The notes below the pieces were generated by a model. It was not told the DNA's origin and did no database searches. It was given only the letters and a program-made list of their open reading frames with translations. Below are positions 23,067 through 31,756 of a stretch of DNA of 40,163 nucleotides, piece by piece (position 1 is the stretch's first letter; each line of letters starts with the position of its first letter). Origin of the DNA: Alkaliphilus peptidifermentans DSM 18978 (GTDB lineage: Bacteria; Bacillota; Clostridia; Peptostreptococcales; Natronincolaceae). The position numbers and the translations under genes are program-made. Location: assembly GCF_900101495.1 (NCBI RefSeq), contig NZ_FMUS01000035.1:1-40163 (forward strand). Direction: 5' to 3'.

Positions 23067-24783
23067 AATAATAGTCACTGTCGATGGACAGAAGGTAAGT
23101 GTTGAATCAAACACAACTATACTGGAGGCAGCTAGAAAAACAAATGTAAATATTCCAACTTTATGCTATCACCCAGATCAGAATATAAAAGGAAGCTGTA
23201 GAATATGTATTGTAGAAGTAGAAGGTCAAAACTCTTTTTCAGCTGCCTGTTGCACACCAATTAGAGAAGGTATGAAAATTAAGACAAATACTATGAAAGT
23301 AAGGGAAGCAAGAAAAATGATCATGAAGCTTATCTTGGCAAATCATAATAGTGAATGCATAAGCTGTAAAAGAAATGGAAACTGCGAATTACAAACCTTG
23401 TGTGAGGAACTAAATATTGAAGAAAATGATTTAGATAAATTCACTAACCTTCTTCCAATCGACCAATCAAATCCCTCTATTGTAAGAGACCAAAGTAAAT
23501 GTATAAAATGTGGTAGATGTATTGAGGCTTGCGATGAAATTCAAGGGGTAGGAGCTATATACACTGTCAACAGAGGTCATGAAATGAGAATTGCGCCAGC
23601 CTATGAGAAAAATCTATGTGATGTTCAATGTGTTTATTGTGGACAGTGTATCAATGTATGCCCAGTGGGAGCGATTTATGAGAAGGATAATATAGAAGAA
23701 GTATGGCGAGCATTAGAGGACAGCAATAAGCATGTTGTAGTCCAAATAGCTCCTGCCGTTAGAGTAGCATTAGGAGAAGCCTTTGGTATGAAGCCAGGTA
23801 GTATTGTTACAGGAAAAATTGTAAGCTTTCTAAGAAAAATAGGCTTCGATAGTGTTTTTGATACTAACTTTACTGCAGATTTAACCATTATTGAAGAAGG
23901 GAATGAATTGCTCCATAGAATTCAGAATAATGGGAAACTACCAATGCTAACATCCTGTAGTCCTGGATGGATAAGATATATTGAATTCTTCTATCCAGAA
24001 TTATTGGGACATTTATCAACATGTAAATCACCGCAGCAAATGTTTGGAGCGTTAATAAAATCATATCATGCACAAAAGACAGATATTAATCCTTCTGATA
24101 TCATCGTTGTTTCTATTATGCCATGTACTGCTAAGAAAACGGAAGCAAAAAGAGAAGAGATGCAGGATAATGGCTATCAAGATGTTGATATTGTCATTAC
24201 AACTAGAGAACTGGCTAAAATGATAAAGGAATCAAGAATTCGAATTGAAGAGTTGGATGAAGAGGGCTTTGATGACCCATTTGGAATATCTACAGGAGCT
24301 GGTGCAGTTTTTGGTGCCACAGGAGGTGTTATGGAAGCAGCACTTAGGACAGTTTACGAAGTGGTTACTGGAAATGAGTTGGAAAAAATAGACTTTGAAA
24401 ACTTAAGAGGTATTTCTGGATTTAAAGAAGCTAATGTTCCTGTTGGGGAGCTAAATATTAATGTTGCTGTTACTAATGGACTAAAGAATGCAAAAATACT
24501 ATTAGACTTGATTAAAGAAGGAAAGGCTGATTATCATTTTATTGAAATAATGTGTTGTCCTGGAGGATGTATTGGTGGTGGAGGTCAGCCAATACCTAGT
24601 ACCAATGAGATTAAAGAAAAACGAATAGAAGCAATATATAAGGTGGATTTACTATCAGAGTTACGAAAGTCTCATCTCAATCCTGTAGTAAAAACTTTAT
24701 ATGAAGAATTTCTGCAGCAACCATTAGGGGAAAAATCACATCAACTTCTTCATACACATTATACCGATAGAAGTAAAGAATAG
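23059..24783 (+). CDS. hydA: [FeFe]-hydrogenase catalytic subunit (HydA)
   Basis: This 574-residue enzyme interconverts protons and H2. The N-terminus has a plant-type 2Fe-2S domain (C36, C47, C50, C64), a His-Cys3 4Fe-4S site (H96, C100, C103, C109) and two ferredoxin clusters (C148-C158 region and C191-C201 region). The H-cluster domain (220-574) has L1 TSCSPGW (298-304), L2 MPCTAKKTE (354-362) and L3 EIMCCPGGCIGGGGQP (496-511). It is the M3 modular type seen in NAD-linked, often electron-bifurcating enzymes, and it is encoded after HydC and HydB, which supply NAD(H) coupling. In L1 the second cysteine of the usual TSCCP is serine 301. No maturation genes (hydE, hydF, hydG) are in the window. 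Confidence 0.93.
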   Translation: MDKIIVTVDGQKVSVESNTTILEAARKTNVNIPTLCYHPDQNIKGSCRICIVEVEGQNSFSAACCTPIREGMKIKTNTMKVREARKMIMKLILANHNSECISCKRNGNCELQTLCEELNIEENDLDKFTNLLPIDQSNPSIVRDQSKCIKCGRCIEACDEIQGVGAIYTVNRGHEMRIAPAYEKNLCDVQCVYCGQCINVCPVGAIYEKDNIEEVWRALEDSNKHVVVQIAPAVRVALGEAFGMKPGSIVTGKIVSFLRKIGFDSVFDTNFTADLTIIEEGNELLHRIQNNGKLPMLTSCSPGWIRYIEFFYPELLGHLSTCKSPQQMFGALIKSYHAQKTDINPSDIIVVSIMPCTAKKTEAKREEMQDNGYQDVDIVITTRELAKMIKESRIRIEELDEEGFDDPFGISTGAGAVFGATGGVMEAALRTVYEVVTGNELEKIDFENLRGISGFKEANVPVGELNINVAVTNGLKNAKILLDLIKEGKADYHFIEIMCCPGGCIGGGGQPIPSTNEIKEKRIEAIYKVDLLSELRKSHLNPVVKTLYEEFLQQPLGEKSHQLLHTHYTDRSKE

Positions 24784-24790
24784 TAAGGAA

Positions 24791-24818
24791 GAGTGACTAG
24801 AATTAATACTAGTCACTC
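24791..24818 (+). terminator. Terminator of the hydrogenase operon
   Basis: GAGTGACTAG and CTAGTCACTC form a 10-bp stem around an 8-nt loop, 7 bp after the hydA stop, followed by a T-rich run. Confidence 0.85.
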
Positions 24819-25101
24819 AGATTTTTATTTATTACTTAATTCAAATATGAATTTTATAGGTTATAGTTCTAAAACATTTTGCTAGGAGCTTAGGCCAATT
24901 AATTAGAGGGGATTTTTAATTACAATATAAATTTAACATTTTTTGGGTTTATGATATGATAAAGTTAGAATTTTTAATTAATTTCAAATTTCCTTCATAA
25001 AAATCAATTATACGTAAAATATATAAATCTATTTTATCAATAGACTAAACTATAGTTACTGAAATAAATAGTGATATTTCATTAGTATTGGAGGTATCTA
25101 A
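24819..25101. other. Intergenic region between hydrogenase and ABC importer
   Basis: AT-rich sequence with no gene. A weak promoter-like pair (TTTAAC, 17 bp, TATGAT near 24954) may drive the importer. At 25043-25053 the 11-mer GACTAAACTAT occurs, followed by AGTTAC; the same 11-mer lies at 9203-9213. No sigma-54 promoter is visible here, so the importer is not obviously under the hydrogenase activator. Confidence 0.35.
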
Positions 25102-26154
25102 ATGATGATTAATACTGTGTTAAAAAAAGCCGTCACTCTAATTTGTATAACTTTTTTCGTATTAACCATATCTTCTTGCAGCTTAGTGAAGGATTCTAAA
25201 ACAACGGACGAAGCTACCTATAATAATGATAATGGTATTATACCTGTTGAAAAAATAAATTTTAATGTTGGGGCTTTAAAGGGACCTACAGGAATGGGAA
25301 TGGTTGAATTAATTGATAAAAGTGAAAATGGAGATTCATCTTTAAAATATAACTTTACATTGGTAGGAAGCCCTGATGATTTAGTAGGTAAAATAATCAA
25401 TGGGGAAGTTGATGTGGCGGCAATCCCAACTAATTTAGCTCTCCTATTGTATAATCGAACAGAAGGAAAGGTTCAATTGGTAGCGGTGAACACTTTAGGA
25501 GTACTATACATCTTAGAAAATGGTAATAGCATAAACACTATGGATGATTTAAAGGGTAAGACAGTTTATACAAGTGGGAAAGGTGCTTCTCCTGATTATA
25601 TATTTCAATATATTATGAGGGAAAACAATTTAATAATTGATAAAGATGTAATATTAGATTATAAGCTTCAACATTCTGAATTGGCGGCAGCATTAGTGGA
25701 GGGAGATGTCGATATAGCATTGTTACCTCAACCACATGTAACTTCAGCAATAATGAAAAACGAAAAACTAAGAATTGCACTCGACATTACAGAAGAATGG
25801 AATAGTGTTATGAGTACAAATGGGGAATTGGCTATGGGATGTATAATTGTACAGAGGAAGTTTGCAGAAGAAAATCCTGATGCATTAAGAATATTCTTAG
25901 ATGAGTATAAGCAGTCAGTAATTTTCGTTAATTATGAAATTGATAAGGCAGCTGAATTAATTGAAAAATATCACATTCTTCCCAATGCAGCTATTGCCAA
26001 AAGAGCAATTCCGTATTCAAATATTGTATATCTAGATGCTCAGGAAGCAAAATCTTTCCTTCAAGAGTATTATAAAGTACTATTTGACTTTGATCCTAAA
26101 TCAGTTGGGGGTAGATTAGCCGATGAAGGATTCTATTATAAAAAAGATCAATAG
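25102..26154 (+). CDS. ABC importer substrate-binding lipoprotein (NitT/TauT/NMT1 type)
   Basis: This 350-residue lipoprotein has a signal peptide with lipid cysteine in TISSCS (residue about 26). The mature protein has the two-lobed fold of the NMT1/SsuA-like family. LKGPTGMGMVEL is in the first lobe, then GEVDVAAIPTNLA and DLKGKTVYTSGKGASPDYI, which are typical binding-cleft segments. It would bind a small organic solute outside the cell and deliver it to the permease encoded next. Its coding region overlaps the permease gene by 32 bp. The family takes up sulfonates, pyrimidine precursors, nitrate, riboflavin and others; the solute here is not evident. ATG follows TGGAGG. Confidence 0.85.
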   Translation: MMINTVLKKAVTLICITFFVLTISSCSLVKDSKTTDEATYNNDNGIIPVEKINFNVGALKGPTGMGMVELIDKSENGDSSLKYNFTLVGSPDDLVGKIINGEVDVAAIPTNLALLLYNRTEGKVQLVAVNTLGVLYILENGNSINTMDDLKGKTVYTSGKGASPDYIFQYIMRENNLIIDKDVILDYKLQHSELAAALVEGDVDIALLPQPHVTSAIMKNEKLRIALDITEEWNSVMSTNGELAMGCIIVQRKFAEENPDALRIFLDEYKQSVIFVNYEIDKAAELIEKYHILPNAAIAKRAIPYSNIVYLDAQEAKSFLQEYYKVLFDFDPKSVGGRLADEGFYYKKDQ

Positions 26155-26887
26155 ATACTTAAGCAAAACTTTAGTATTTGTATTTTGGATTGCAGTGTGG
26201 CAAATTATTCATTTAGTTATTAAAAGAGATATATATGTACCTTCTCCTATAAATGTATTTATAACATTAGTAGACTTAGTACTTTTGCCTATATTTTGGA
26301 AATCTGTTTTTACATCAATATACAGAGTAATAATAGGTCTTTTAATATCTATAATCATTGGAGTATTAGTTGGTATTGTATCATCACTAAATCGTCATAT
26401 TTACCAAATAGTTAGTCCCCTCATTACTGTTATCAAATCTACTCCTGTATTATCATTTATAATTATTGCTTTGATTTGGATTTCTTCTTCTAATGTACCA
26501 ATCTTCATATGTGTACTTATGTGCTTTCCTGTAATATGGACTAATGTCGTAACTGGGATTTGTAACATAGATGATAAGCTTATTCAAATGGCTAAGGTAT
26601 ATCGTGTAAATAGACTAATAGTTTTAAAAGAAATATATCTACCATCGATTAAACCATATTTAACTGCTGCTGTTATTACTTCTCTAGGCTTAGGATGGAA
26701 GGTTACTGTTGCAGCAGAAGTGTTAAGTCATCCAAGAAATGCAATAGGTAGTAACCTCTATAGCGCTAAGGTATATTTAGAGTCTAATGAATTATTTGCA
26801 TGGACTTTTGTAGTAATTCTATTAAGTCTATTATTTGAGGGTGTTTTTACTGAATTTATGGAGAAATCTCAAAAAATCAATAAATAA
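26123..26887 (+). CDS. ABC importer permease (NitT/TauT type)
   Basis: This 254-residue membrane protein has six predicted spans and a binding-protein-dependent permease domain. The cytosolic EAA-like loop is visible around KVYRVNRLIVLKEIYLPSIK, which contacts the ATPase. The gene overlaps the lipoprotein gene by 32 bp in another frame, so translation is coupled. It lies 98 bp before the ATPase gene. It forms the membrane channel of the importer. Confidence 0.87.
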   Translation: MKDSIIKKINRYLSKTLVFVFWIAVWQIIHLVIKRDIYVPSPINVFITLVDLVLLPIFWKSVFTSIYRVIIGLLISIIIGVLVGIVSSLNRHIYQIVSPLITVIKSTPVLSFIIIALIWISSSNVPIFICVLMCFPVIWTNVVTGICNIDDKLIQMAKVYRVNRLIVLKEIYLPSIKPYLTAAVITSLGLGWKVTVAAEVLSHPRNAIGSNLYSAKVYLESNELFAWTFVVILLSLLFEGVFTEFMEKSQKINK

Positions 26888-26985
26888 TGAATATAAAAAA
26901 ACTAAAAAATCCATAATCAGGTCAAGAAAATTTTCATTTTTTTACATATTAATAAAAAACTCTATAAAACATTGGGGGAAAAAAA

Positions 26986-27720
26986 TTGGAGTTTTATGTT
27001 AAGGATATTTATAAAAACTATGGTAAATTGAATATCATTAATGATTTTTCTTTGGATTTTACATCAAAAGCTATTCACTGCATTTTAGGCCCCTCAGGAT
27101 GTGGAAAAACTACATTGTTAAACATTCTTGCAGGTTTAATATCTGCTGAAATGGGAAAAATATATGGGTTTTATAATAAGAATTTTTCGTGCATTTTTCA
27201 AGAAGACAGATTATTACCTTGGGCAACAGTGGAAGAAAATGTAATGTTTATTTTAAAAAGTATATATACAAAAAATGAATCGCAACAGCTTGTAAATAAG
27301 TACTTAGATTTAGTAGAGTTAGATAAATATAGAAACTTATATCCCCATGAATTAAGTGGGGGTATGAAGCAAAGAGTGGCTATTGCAAGAGCATTTGCAT
27401 ATGAGGGAGATATACTGTTAATGGATGAGCCCTTTAAAGGTCTGCATCTAGAACTAAAGAAGACATTAATGGATTACATAATCAACTATTGGCAGAATAA
27501 AAGAGAGTTATTAGTATATGTTACACATGATATTGATGAAGCCCTATACATGTCAGATGAAATACACATTTTTGATGGGCCCCCTTTGACCTATAAAAAA
27601 CACATAACTATTGAAATTCTAAAGAATAACAGAAGTTATAAAGAAAATGAAATGAGAACTTATAAAGAGATATTGCTAGAGAGTATTCAAACAAATAGTA
27701 AAACCTTAAAAGAAAATTAA
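26986..27720 (+). CDS. ABC importer ATPase (NitT/TauT type)
   Basis: A 244-residue ATPase. Walker A GPSGCGKTT is at 35-43, followed by a Q-loop (FQEDRLLPW), signature LSGGMKQR, Walker B ILLMDEPFKGL and switch histidine VTHDIDEAL. The FQEDRLLPW segment is typical of the TauB/SsuB/NrtD group. The start is TTG at 26986, seven bases after GGGGG. The 98-bp gap to the permease has no terminator that I can see, so it belongs to the same operon. Confidence 0.87.
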   Translation: MEFYVKDIYKNYGKLNIINDFSLDFTSKAIHCILGPSGCGKTTLLNILAGLISAEMGKIYGFYNKNFSCIFQEDRLLPWATVEENVMFILKSIYTKNESQQLVNKYLDLVELDKYRNLYPHELSGGMKQRVAIARAFAYEGDILLMDEPFKGLHLELKKTLMDYIINYWQNKRELLVYVTHDIDEALYMSDEIHIFDGPPLTYKKHITIEILKNNRSYKENEMRTYKEILLESIQTNSKTLKEN

Positions 27721-27789
27721 TGTATACTTACTTATAAAAATTTTTTGTTACAATGAGATGGCTGGTGGCTATAAATATATTTCAAACAG

Positions 27790-28002
27790 ATGCGGCTATC
27801 CAATAAGGTGGATACCAAAAAAACAAATGTATCTCCACAAACTAACAATTCAAATTCTAGTTTGATGAACTGTTCCAATTGTCACAAAGAAATATCTAGT
27901 GATTCAAAATTCTGTGCTGGCTGTGGATACGCATTTCCTGCTCCAGCACTACATCCAGATAAATGTCCAAAGTGTGACACAACAGTTCTAGACTTTAAGT
28001 AA
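27790..28002 (+). CDS. Short zinc-ribbon protein or gene fragment
   Basis: A 70-codon frame whose C-terminal half has three C-x2-C pairs: CSNC, CAGC and CPKC. The first two pairs form a standard zinc ribbon. The N-terminal 25 residues are polar and low in complexity (TNNSNSS). No ribosome binding site stands before ATG 27790, and an in-frame stop lies just upstream, so this may be the leftover tail of a larger protein of the kind that ends in such ribbons. The 3' end overlaps the convergent gene at 27988 by 15 bp. Confidence 0.4.
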   Translation: MRLSNKVDTKKTNVSPQTNNSNSSLMNCSNCHKEISSDSKFCAGCGYAFPAPALHPDKCPKCDTTVLDFK

Positions 28003-28794
28003 AGGCATTAAACAACATCCTAAGCTGCCACTGGCCTTTATAATTTCATTAAATTCAATATATATTGTTTTATAACCATGTCTTTTAAGTGATTTACTGA
28101 AGGCCTCACTGCTACATAAAATAATATCATTACCTATATCTATTATATTTGCAGCAAGGGAATCTAGCTCTTCAATGGGTATTTCTATAGCATTAGCAAA
28201 GTGTTTTAAAACATCCTCAGGGTTAAAAATATCTATAGTAGTAATACAAGTATTCTTATCAAGTATGTTAAAAACACAATCCAAGTGAATTTTTGTTTTA
28301 TTAAAATAAACTTTAATAACCTCATATTGATAGTTGTTTAATGATAACACATGTAAGATTTCTTCCACTGCCTCTTCACTAGTTCGGTTTCCTACTCCAA
28401 TAAATAACTTTCCTTGATGTACTAAAATATCACCACCCTCAGCTTTATTTGTCATAATATGATTTTTGATATTATGTTGTTTAGCTAAATCAATTAAACC
28501 TGCAATTTCTGTTTGTCGTTCAGGCTGTGTCATATTCGATACGAAAAGTATATCATTAATTACAAATCCGATATCTCTAGTGAAAACTTGAGCTGTACTC
28601 CCATTTAAGTCAAATAAATATGTCTTCACATCATTATCCATCAATGTATTTATAAGCTTATTATACTGCTTACTTGCAATTAGCTTATCTATTTGACCAG
28701 CAGGTGAGATATTGCTAGACACTTGAATATTACAAGGATAGGCTATAATGCAACTTGCAAGCTTATCATATTCATTATTAAAGGATATATTCAT
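27988..28794 (-). CDS. Amidinotransferase-fold hydrolase (DDAH/arginine deiminase-like)
   Basis: This 268-residue protein of the guanidine-modifying superfamily uses a Cys-His-acid site on guanidino groups. Visible residues: D74 in FTRDIGFV, E119-G-G-D122 in EGGDILV, H170 in KIHLDCVF, and the C-terminal cysteine pair C260/C261 in SLGCCLMPLL. These match the order D, E/D, H, C of dimethylarginine dimethylaminohydrolases and arginine deiminases. It is shorter than arginine deiminase (about 400) and close to DDAH (about 255-285). ATG follows TGGAGGCG. It is transcribed divergently from the UvrA-like gene. The substrate is unknown; citrulline-forming hydrolysis of a substituted arginine is the best guess. 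Confidence 0.75.
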   Translation of the reverse strand: MNISFNNEYDKLASCIIAYPCNIQVSSNISPAGQIDKLIASKQYNKLINTLMDNDVKTYLFDLNGSTAQVFTRDIGFVINDILFVSNMTQPERQTEIAGLIDLAKQHNIKNHIMTNKAEGGDILVHQGKLFIGVGNRTSEEAVEEILHVLSLNNYQYEVIKVYFNKTKIHLDCVFNILDKNTCITTIDIFNPEDVLKHFANAIEIPIEELDSLAANIIDIGNDIILCSSEAFSKSLKRHGYKTIYIEFNEIIKASGSLGCCLMPLLKV

Positions 28795-28992
28795 TGAAAC
28801 GCCTCCATATATAGATTATTAATTATATAGTTTTCACTAAATGAATCAAAAATATTTCTTAACTCTAAATGGTTAAATAAAAATATCCAAGACAACGAAT
28901 AATTTTAAACCCTCCAGTATACCACCAGACTTTTGATAAGGTTTATAATTAACCATACAAATAGTTTAAACAATATTTCAGGAGGTGTTTTT

Positions 28993-31401
28993 ATGTCAAA
29001 TAATATTTTAATAAAAAATGCATATGCAAATAATTTGAAAAATATCGATCTCAAGATTCCCAAAAATAAATTAGTTGTTATAACTGGTTTGTCTGGCTCA
29101 GGCAAATCTAGCATTGCTTTTGATATAATTGATAATGAATCAAGAAGACAATATATGGAATCCCTTGGGATGATAACTGACGGTGTATCCAAAGCAAAAT
29201 GTGATAGCGTGTGGAACTTACCACCTTCTATTAGTATTCAACAACATTTGAACAACAAAAATCCTAGATCAACAGTAGGAACTGTCACAGAGCTTTACTC
29301 CTATATACGGTTACTGTTTTCAAAACTAGGGAAAAAAGACGGTATTAATAAAGGTTGGTCAATTGCAGAGTTTTCATTTAATAAGCCCGATGGAGCTTGT
29401 GAAAACTGTACAGGTCTTGGAACAATTAACGAAGTTAAGCTATCTCAGCTTATTAATTTAGAAAAATCCATAGCTGATGGAGCAGTCAAAGAATGGGATA
29501 TTCACTATATTCGTCGTAATTCAGAAGTACTAATCAATGCAGCTAAGCATTATGGATATGATTATAACTTTAACGATATCATAAGCAATTATAATGAAGG
29601 TGCAAAAACATTATTCCTATATGGTTCTGATAGTGAGGAAATGAACAAGCTTTATCCCCAAGATATGCCACCAAAGACTTCAAAGGATGGAAAGTTTGAA
29701 GGGATTATCACCAATATTAATAGAAGATACTCGGAAAAAGCAAATAACAAGAATGGTAGAGAGAAATTAGAGCAATATTTCCATGAGACCATTTGTCCAA
29801 GCTGTAATGGTATGAGATTAAAAAGAGATATTAGAGATGTGAAACTGGCAAATCAGACTATAGTTGAAGTTCAAAATATGTCAATATCAGAGCTAGATAA
29901 ATGGTTAAAAACAATAGAATTACATTTATCTAATGATGAGATTTTAATTGCAAGTCCAATGATTCAAGATTTACAGAGTCGAATTAAAAAAATATTAAAG
30001 GTGGGGGTGGGCTATTTAAGCCTAATTAGGTCAATGCCAACATTATCAAACGGTGAAGCCCAGAGATTAAAAATTGCTAATTTGTTATCTTCAGGGTTAA
30101 GTGGAGTGCTTTACATCCTAGATGAGCCTACAAAAGGTCTCCATGGAAAAGATGTTGAAAACCTATTGGAGGTACTTACTCAGCTTAAAAATCAAGGTAA
30201 TCACCTTTTAATGATTGAACACCACATGAGTGCAATAAAAATTGCAGATTATATTATTGATATGGGGCCTGGGTCAGGTAGATGGGGTGGAGAAGTAGTA
30301 GCAGAAGGAACTTTAAAAGAAATTATGAGTAATCAAAACTCGTTAACAGGAGGCTTTCTAAAGAAATCATTGGGTATAAAGGAGAAGATTTCGAAAAAAA
30401 CTGAAGCTGAAGTAACAATTGAAAATATTAGACTCCACAATGTTAACAATGAAAATATTAGAATACCTTTAGGGAAGCTTATTGGGGTTGCCGGTGTGTC
30501 GGGCTCAGGTAAATCCACTATTTTTATCAATGTAATAGCAAATGAATTAATAGAGTATTACAAGGACAATAGTTACTCCTTTAAAAACTGTGGCAATATT
30601 AAAGGGTTAGAAAATATTCAAGGCATAAGAGTAGTAAATCAAAAAAGCATAGGTCGTTCTTCAAGGTCTAACCCTGCAACCTATACTGGTATTTATGATG
30701 ATATAAGAAGCATGTTTGGTAAACTCAATAAATCGATTTCGTTAAACTTAACACCCAGCCATTTTTCCTTTAATACAGCGGGAGGCAGGTGTGAAACCTG
30801 CAAAGGAACTGGAAGTATTACAACTAGTATGCATTTTCTTCCAGATGTAAAAGTAAACTGTCCTGACTGTAAGGGTAAAAGATTTAATAATCAAGTTCTA
30901 CAGGTTAAACTGAAAGGATTAGATATAAATGATATTTTAATGCTATCTATTGATGAAGCACGGGATATTTTTAATCAGAATAAAAAAATAAGCAAGAAAC
31001 TAGAATTACTGGTTGAAGTGGGTGTGGGCTACCTGCAGCTGGGGCAAGAACTATCAACACTTTCAGGTGGAGAAGCCCAGCGAATTAAGCTGGCAAAAGA
31101 TTTAATTGATGATGATTCAAAAGGCTATTTATATATTTTCGATGAACCAAGCGCTGGCTTACACTTTTATGATTCAGAAAAAGTGATACACCTTTTTCAA
31201 AAAATAGTAGATAGAGGAAATACAGTTATTGTAATTGAACATAACCCACAATTTTTAGTTGCATGTGATTATTTAATAGAAATTGGACCAGAAAGTGGTA
31301 TAAAGGGTGGTAGAGTAGTTTTTGAAGGACATCCAACAGAAATAGTTAACGAAGAAAATTCACATACTGGTGTATATTTAAATTCAATTATTAATAATTG
31401 A
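28993..31401 (+). CDS. UvrA-like ABC ATPase (class II / UvrA2 type)
   Basis: This 802-residue protein has two UvrA-type ATPase halves. Walker A GLSGSGKSS is at 32-40 and GVSGSGKST begins the second half. Signatures are LSNGEAQR (first; N replaces G) and LSGGEAQR (second). Zinc-finger cysteines are present: CENC...CPSC in the first half and CETC...CPDC in the second. It is about 140 residues shorter than repair UvrA (about 940), which suggests loss or reduction of the UvrB-binding region, as in UvrA2/DrrC-type proteins linked to drug resistance. Start 28993 is chosen because GGAGGTG is 5 bp upstream; the ATG 60 bp earlier has no such site. It is followed by terminator-nested element C. Confidence 0.85.
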   Translation: MSNNILIKNAYANNLKNIDLKIPKNKLVVITGLSGSGKSSIAFDIIDNESRRQYMESLGMITDGVSKAKCDSVWNLPPSISIQQHLNNKNPRSTVGTVTELYSYIRLLFSKLGKKDGINKGWSIAEFSFNKPDGACENCTGLGTINEVKLSQLINLEKSIADGAVKEWDIHYIRRNSEVLINAAKHYGYDYNFNDIISNYNEGAKTLFLYGSDSEEMNKLYPQDMPPKTSKDGKFEGIITNINRRYSEKANNKNGREKLEQYFHETICPSCNGMRLKRDIRDVKLANQTIVEVQNMSISELDKWLKTIELHLSNDEILIASPMIQDLQSRIKKILKVGVGYLSLIRSMPTLSNGEAQRLKIANLLSSGLSGVLYILDEPTKGLHGKDVENLLEVLTQLKNQGNHLLMIEHHMSAIKIADYIIDMGPGSGRWGGEVVAEGTLKEIMSNQNSLTGGFLKKSLGIKEKISKKTEAEVTIENIRLHNVNNENIRIPLGKLIGVAGVSGSGKSTIFINVIANELIEYYKDNSYSFKNCGNIKGLENIQGIRVVNQKSIGRSSRSNPATYTGIYDDIRSMFGKLNKSISLNLTPSHFSFNTAGGRCETCKGTGSITTSMHFLPDVKVNCPDCKGKRFNNQVLQVKLKGLDINDILMLSIDEARDIFNQNKKISKKLELLVEVGVGYLQLGQELSTLSGGEAQRIKLAKDLIDDDSKGYLYIFDEPSAGLHFYDSEKVIHLFQKIVDRGNTVIVIEHNPQFLVACDYLIEIGPESGIKGGRVVFEGHPTEIVNEENSHTGVYLNSIINN

Positions 31402-31426
31402 TAAATATTGCTTTGTTATCAATCTG

Positions 31427-31447
31427 AGAAGACCTTGTAGGTCTTCT
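31427..31447. repeat. Terminator hairpin, left copy, flanking element C
   Basis: AGAAGACC and GGTCTTCT form an 8-bp stem around TTGTA, 25 bp after the UvrA-like stop. Identical to 31599-31619. No T run follows because element C begins here. Confidence 0.85.
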
Positions 31448-31598
31448 CAGGTTGATGACAAAGTCATCAAAATGCAGACTGATCAAAAAACCGCAGATTC
31501 AAGGCGCAAGAAAACCTAGCGACTGCAGCGTATACGTAATACGTAAGGGTGCTAGGTTTTCGAAGCAACGAAGAAGATGGGGGTTTTTCATCAGTCTA
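31448..31598 (-). mobile_element. 151-bp terminator-nested element, copy C (inverted)
   Basis: The same element as A, B1 and B2, exactly 151 bp, in the opposite orientation and about 91 percent identical to B1 by my alignment. On the minus strand it starts TAGACTGATGAAAAA at 31598. The inner stem is now perfect (AAAACCTAGC with GCTAGGTTTT). The terminal hairpin (31452-31470) is TTGATGA/TCATCAA, in place of TTGTTGA/TCAACAA in the other copies; both arms changed so that pairing is kept. It is flanked by identical 21-bp terminator hairpins. Orientation relative to the upstream gene therefore does not matter for insertion. Confidence 0.87.
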
Positions 31599-31619
31599 AG
31601 AAGACCTTGTAGGTCTTCT
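31599..31619 (+). terminator. Terminator of the UvrA-like gene (right hairpin copy)
   Basis: The same 21 bp as 31427-31447, followed by a run of T residues (31620-31623). This copy keeps terminator function after the insertion. The rest of the gap to 31757 holds only AT-rich sequence with a weak promoter-like TTGTTA/TAAATA pair. Confidence 0.82.
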
Positions 31620-31756
31620 TTTTAGTATGAATTACTTACTATATAGTCGTTACAAAAAAGTACAAAATCTTTCTAAATAAAAATTGTTAATAATTGAGAA
31701 TTAGGGTAAATAACAAATAACATATATAACTTAATGTTAAACAAGGAGGTAAGAGG

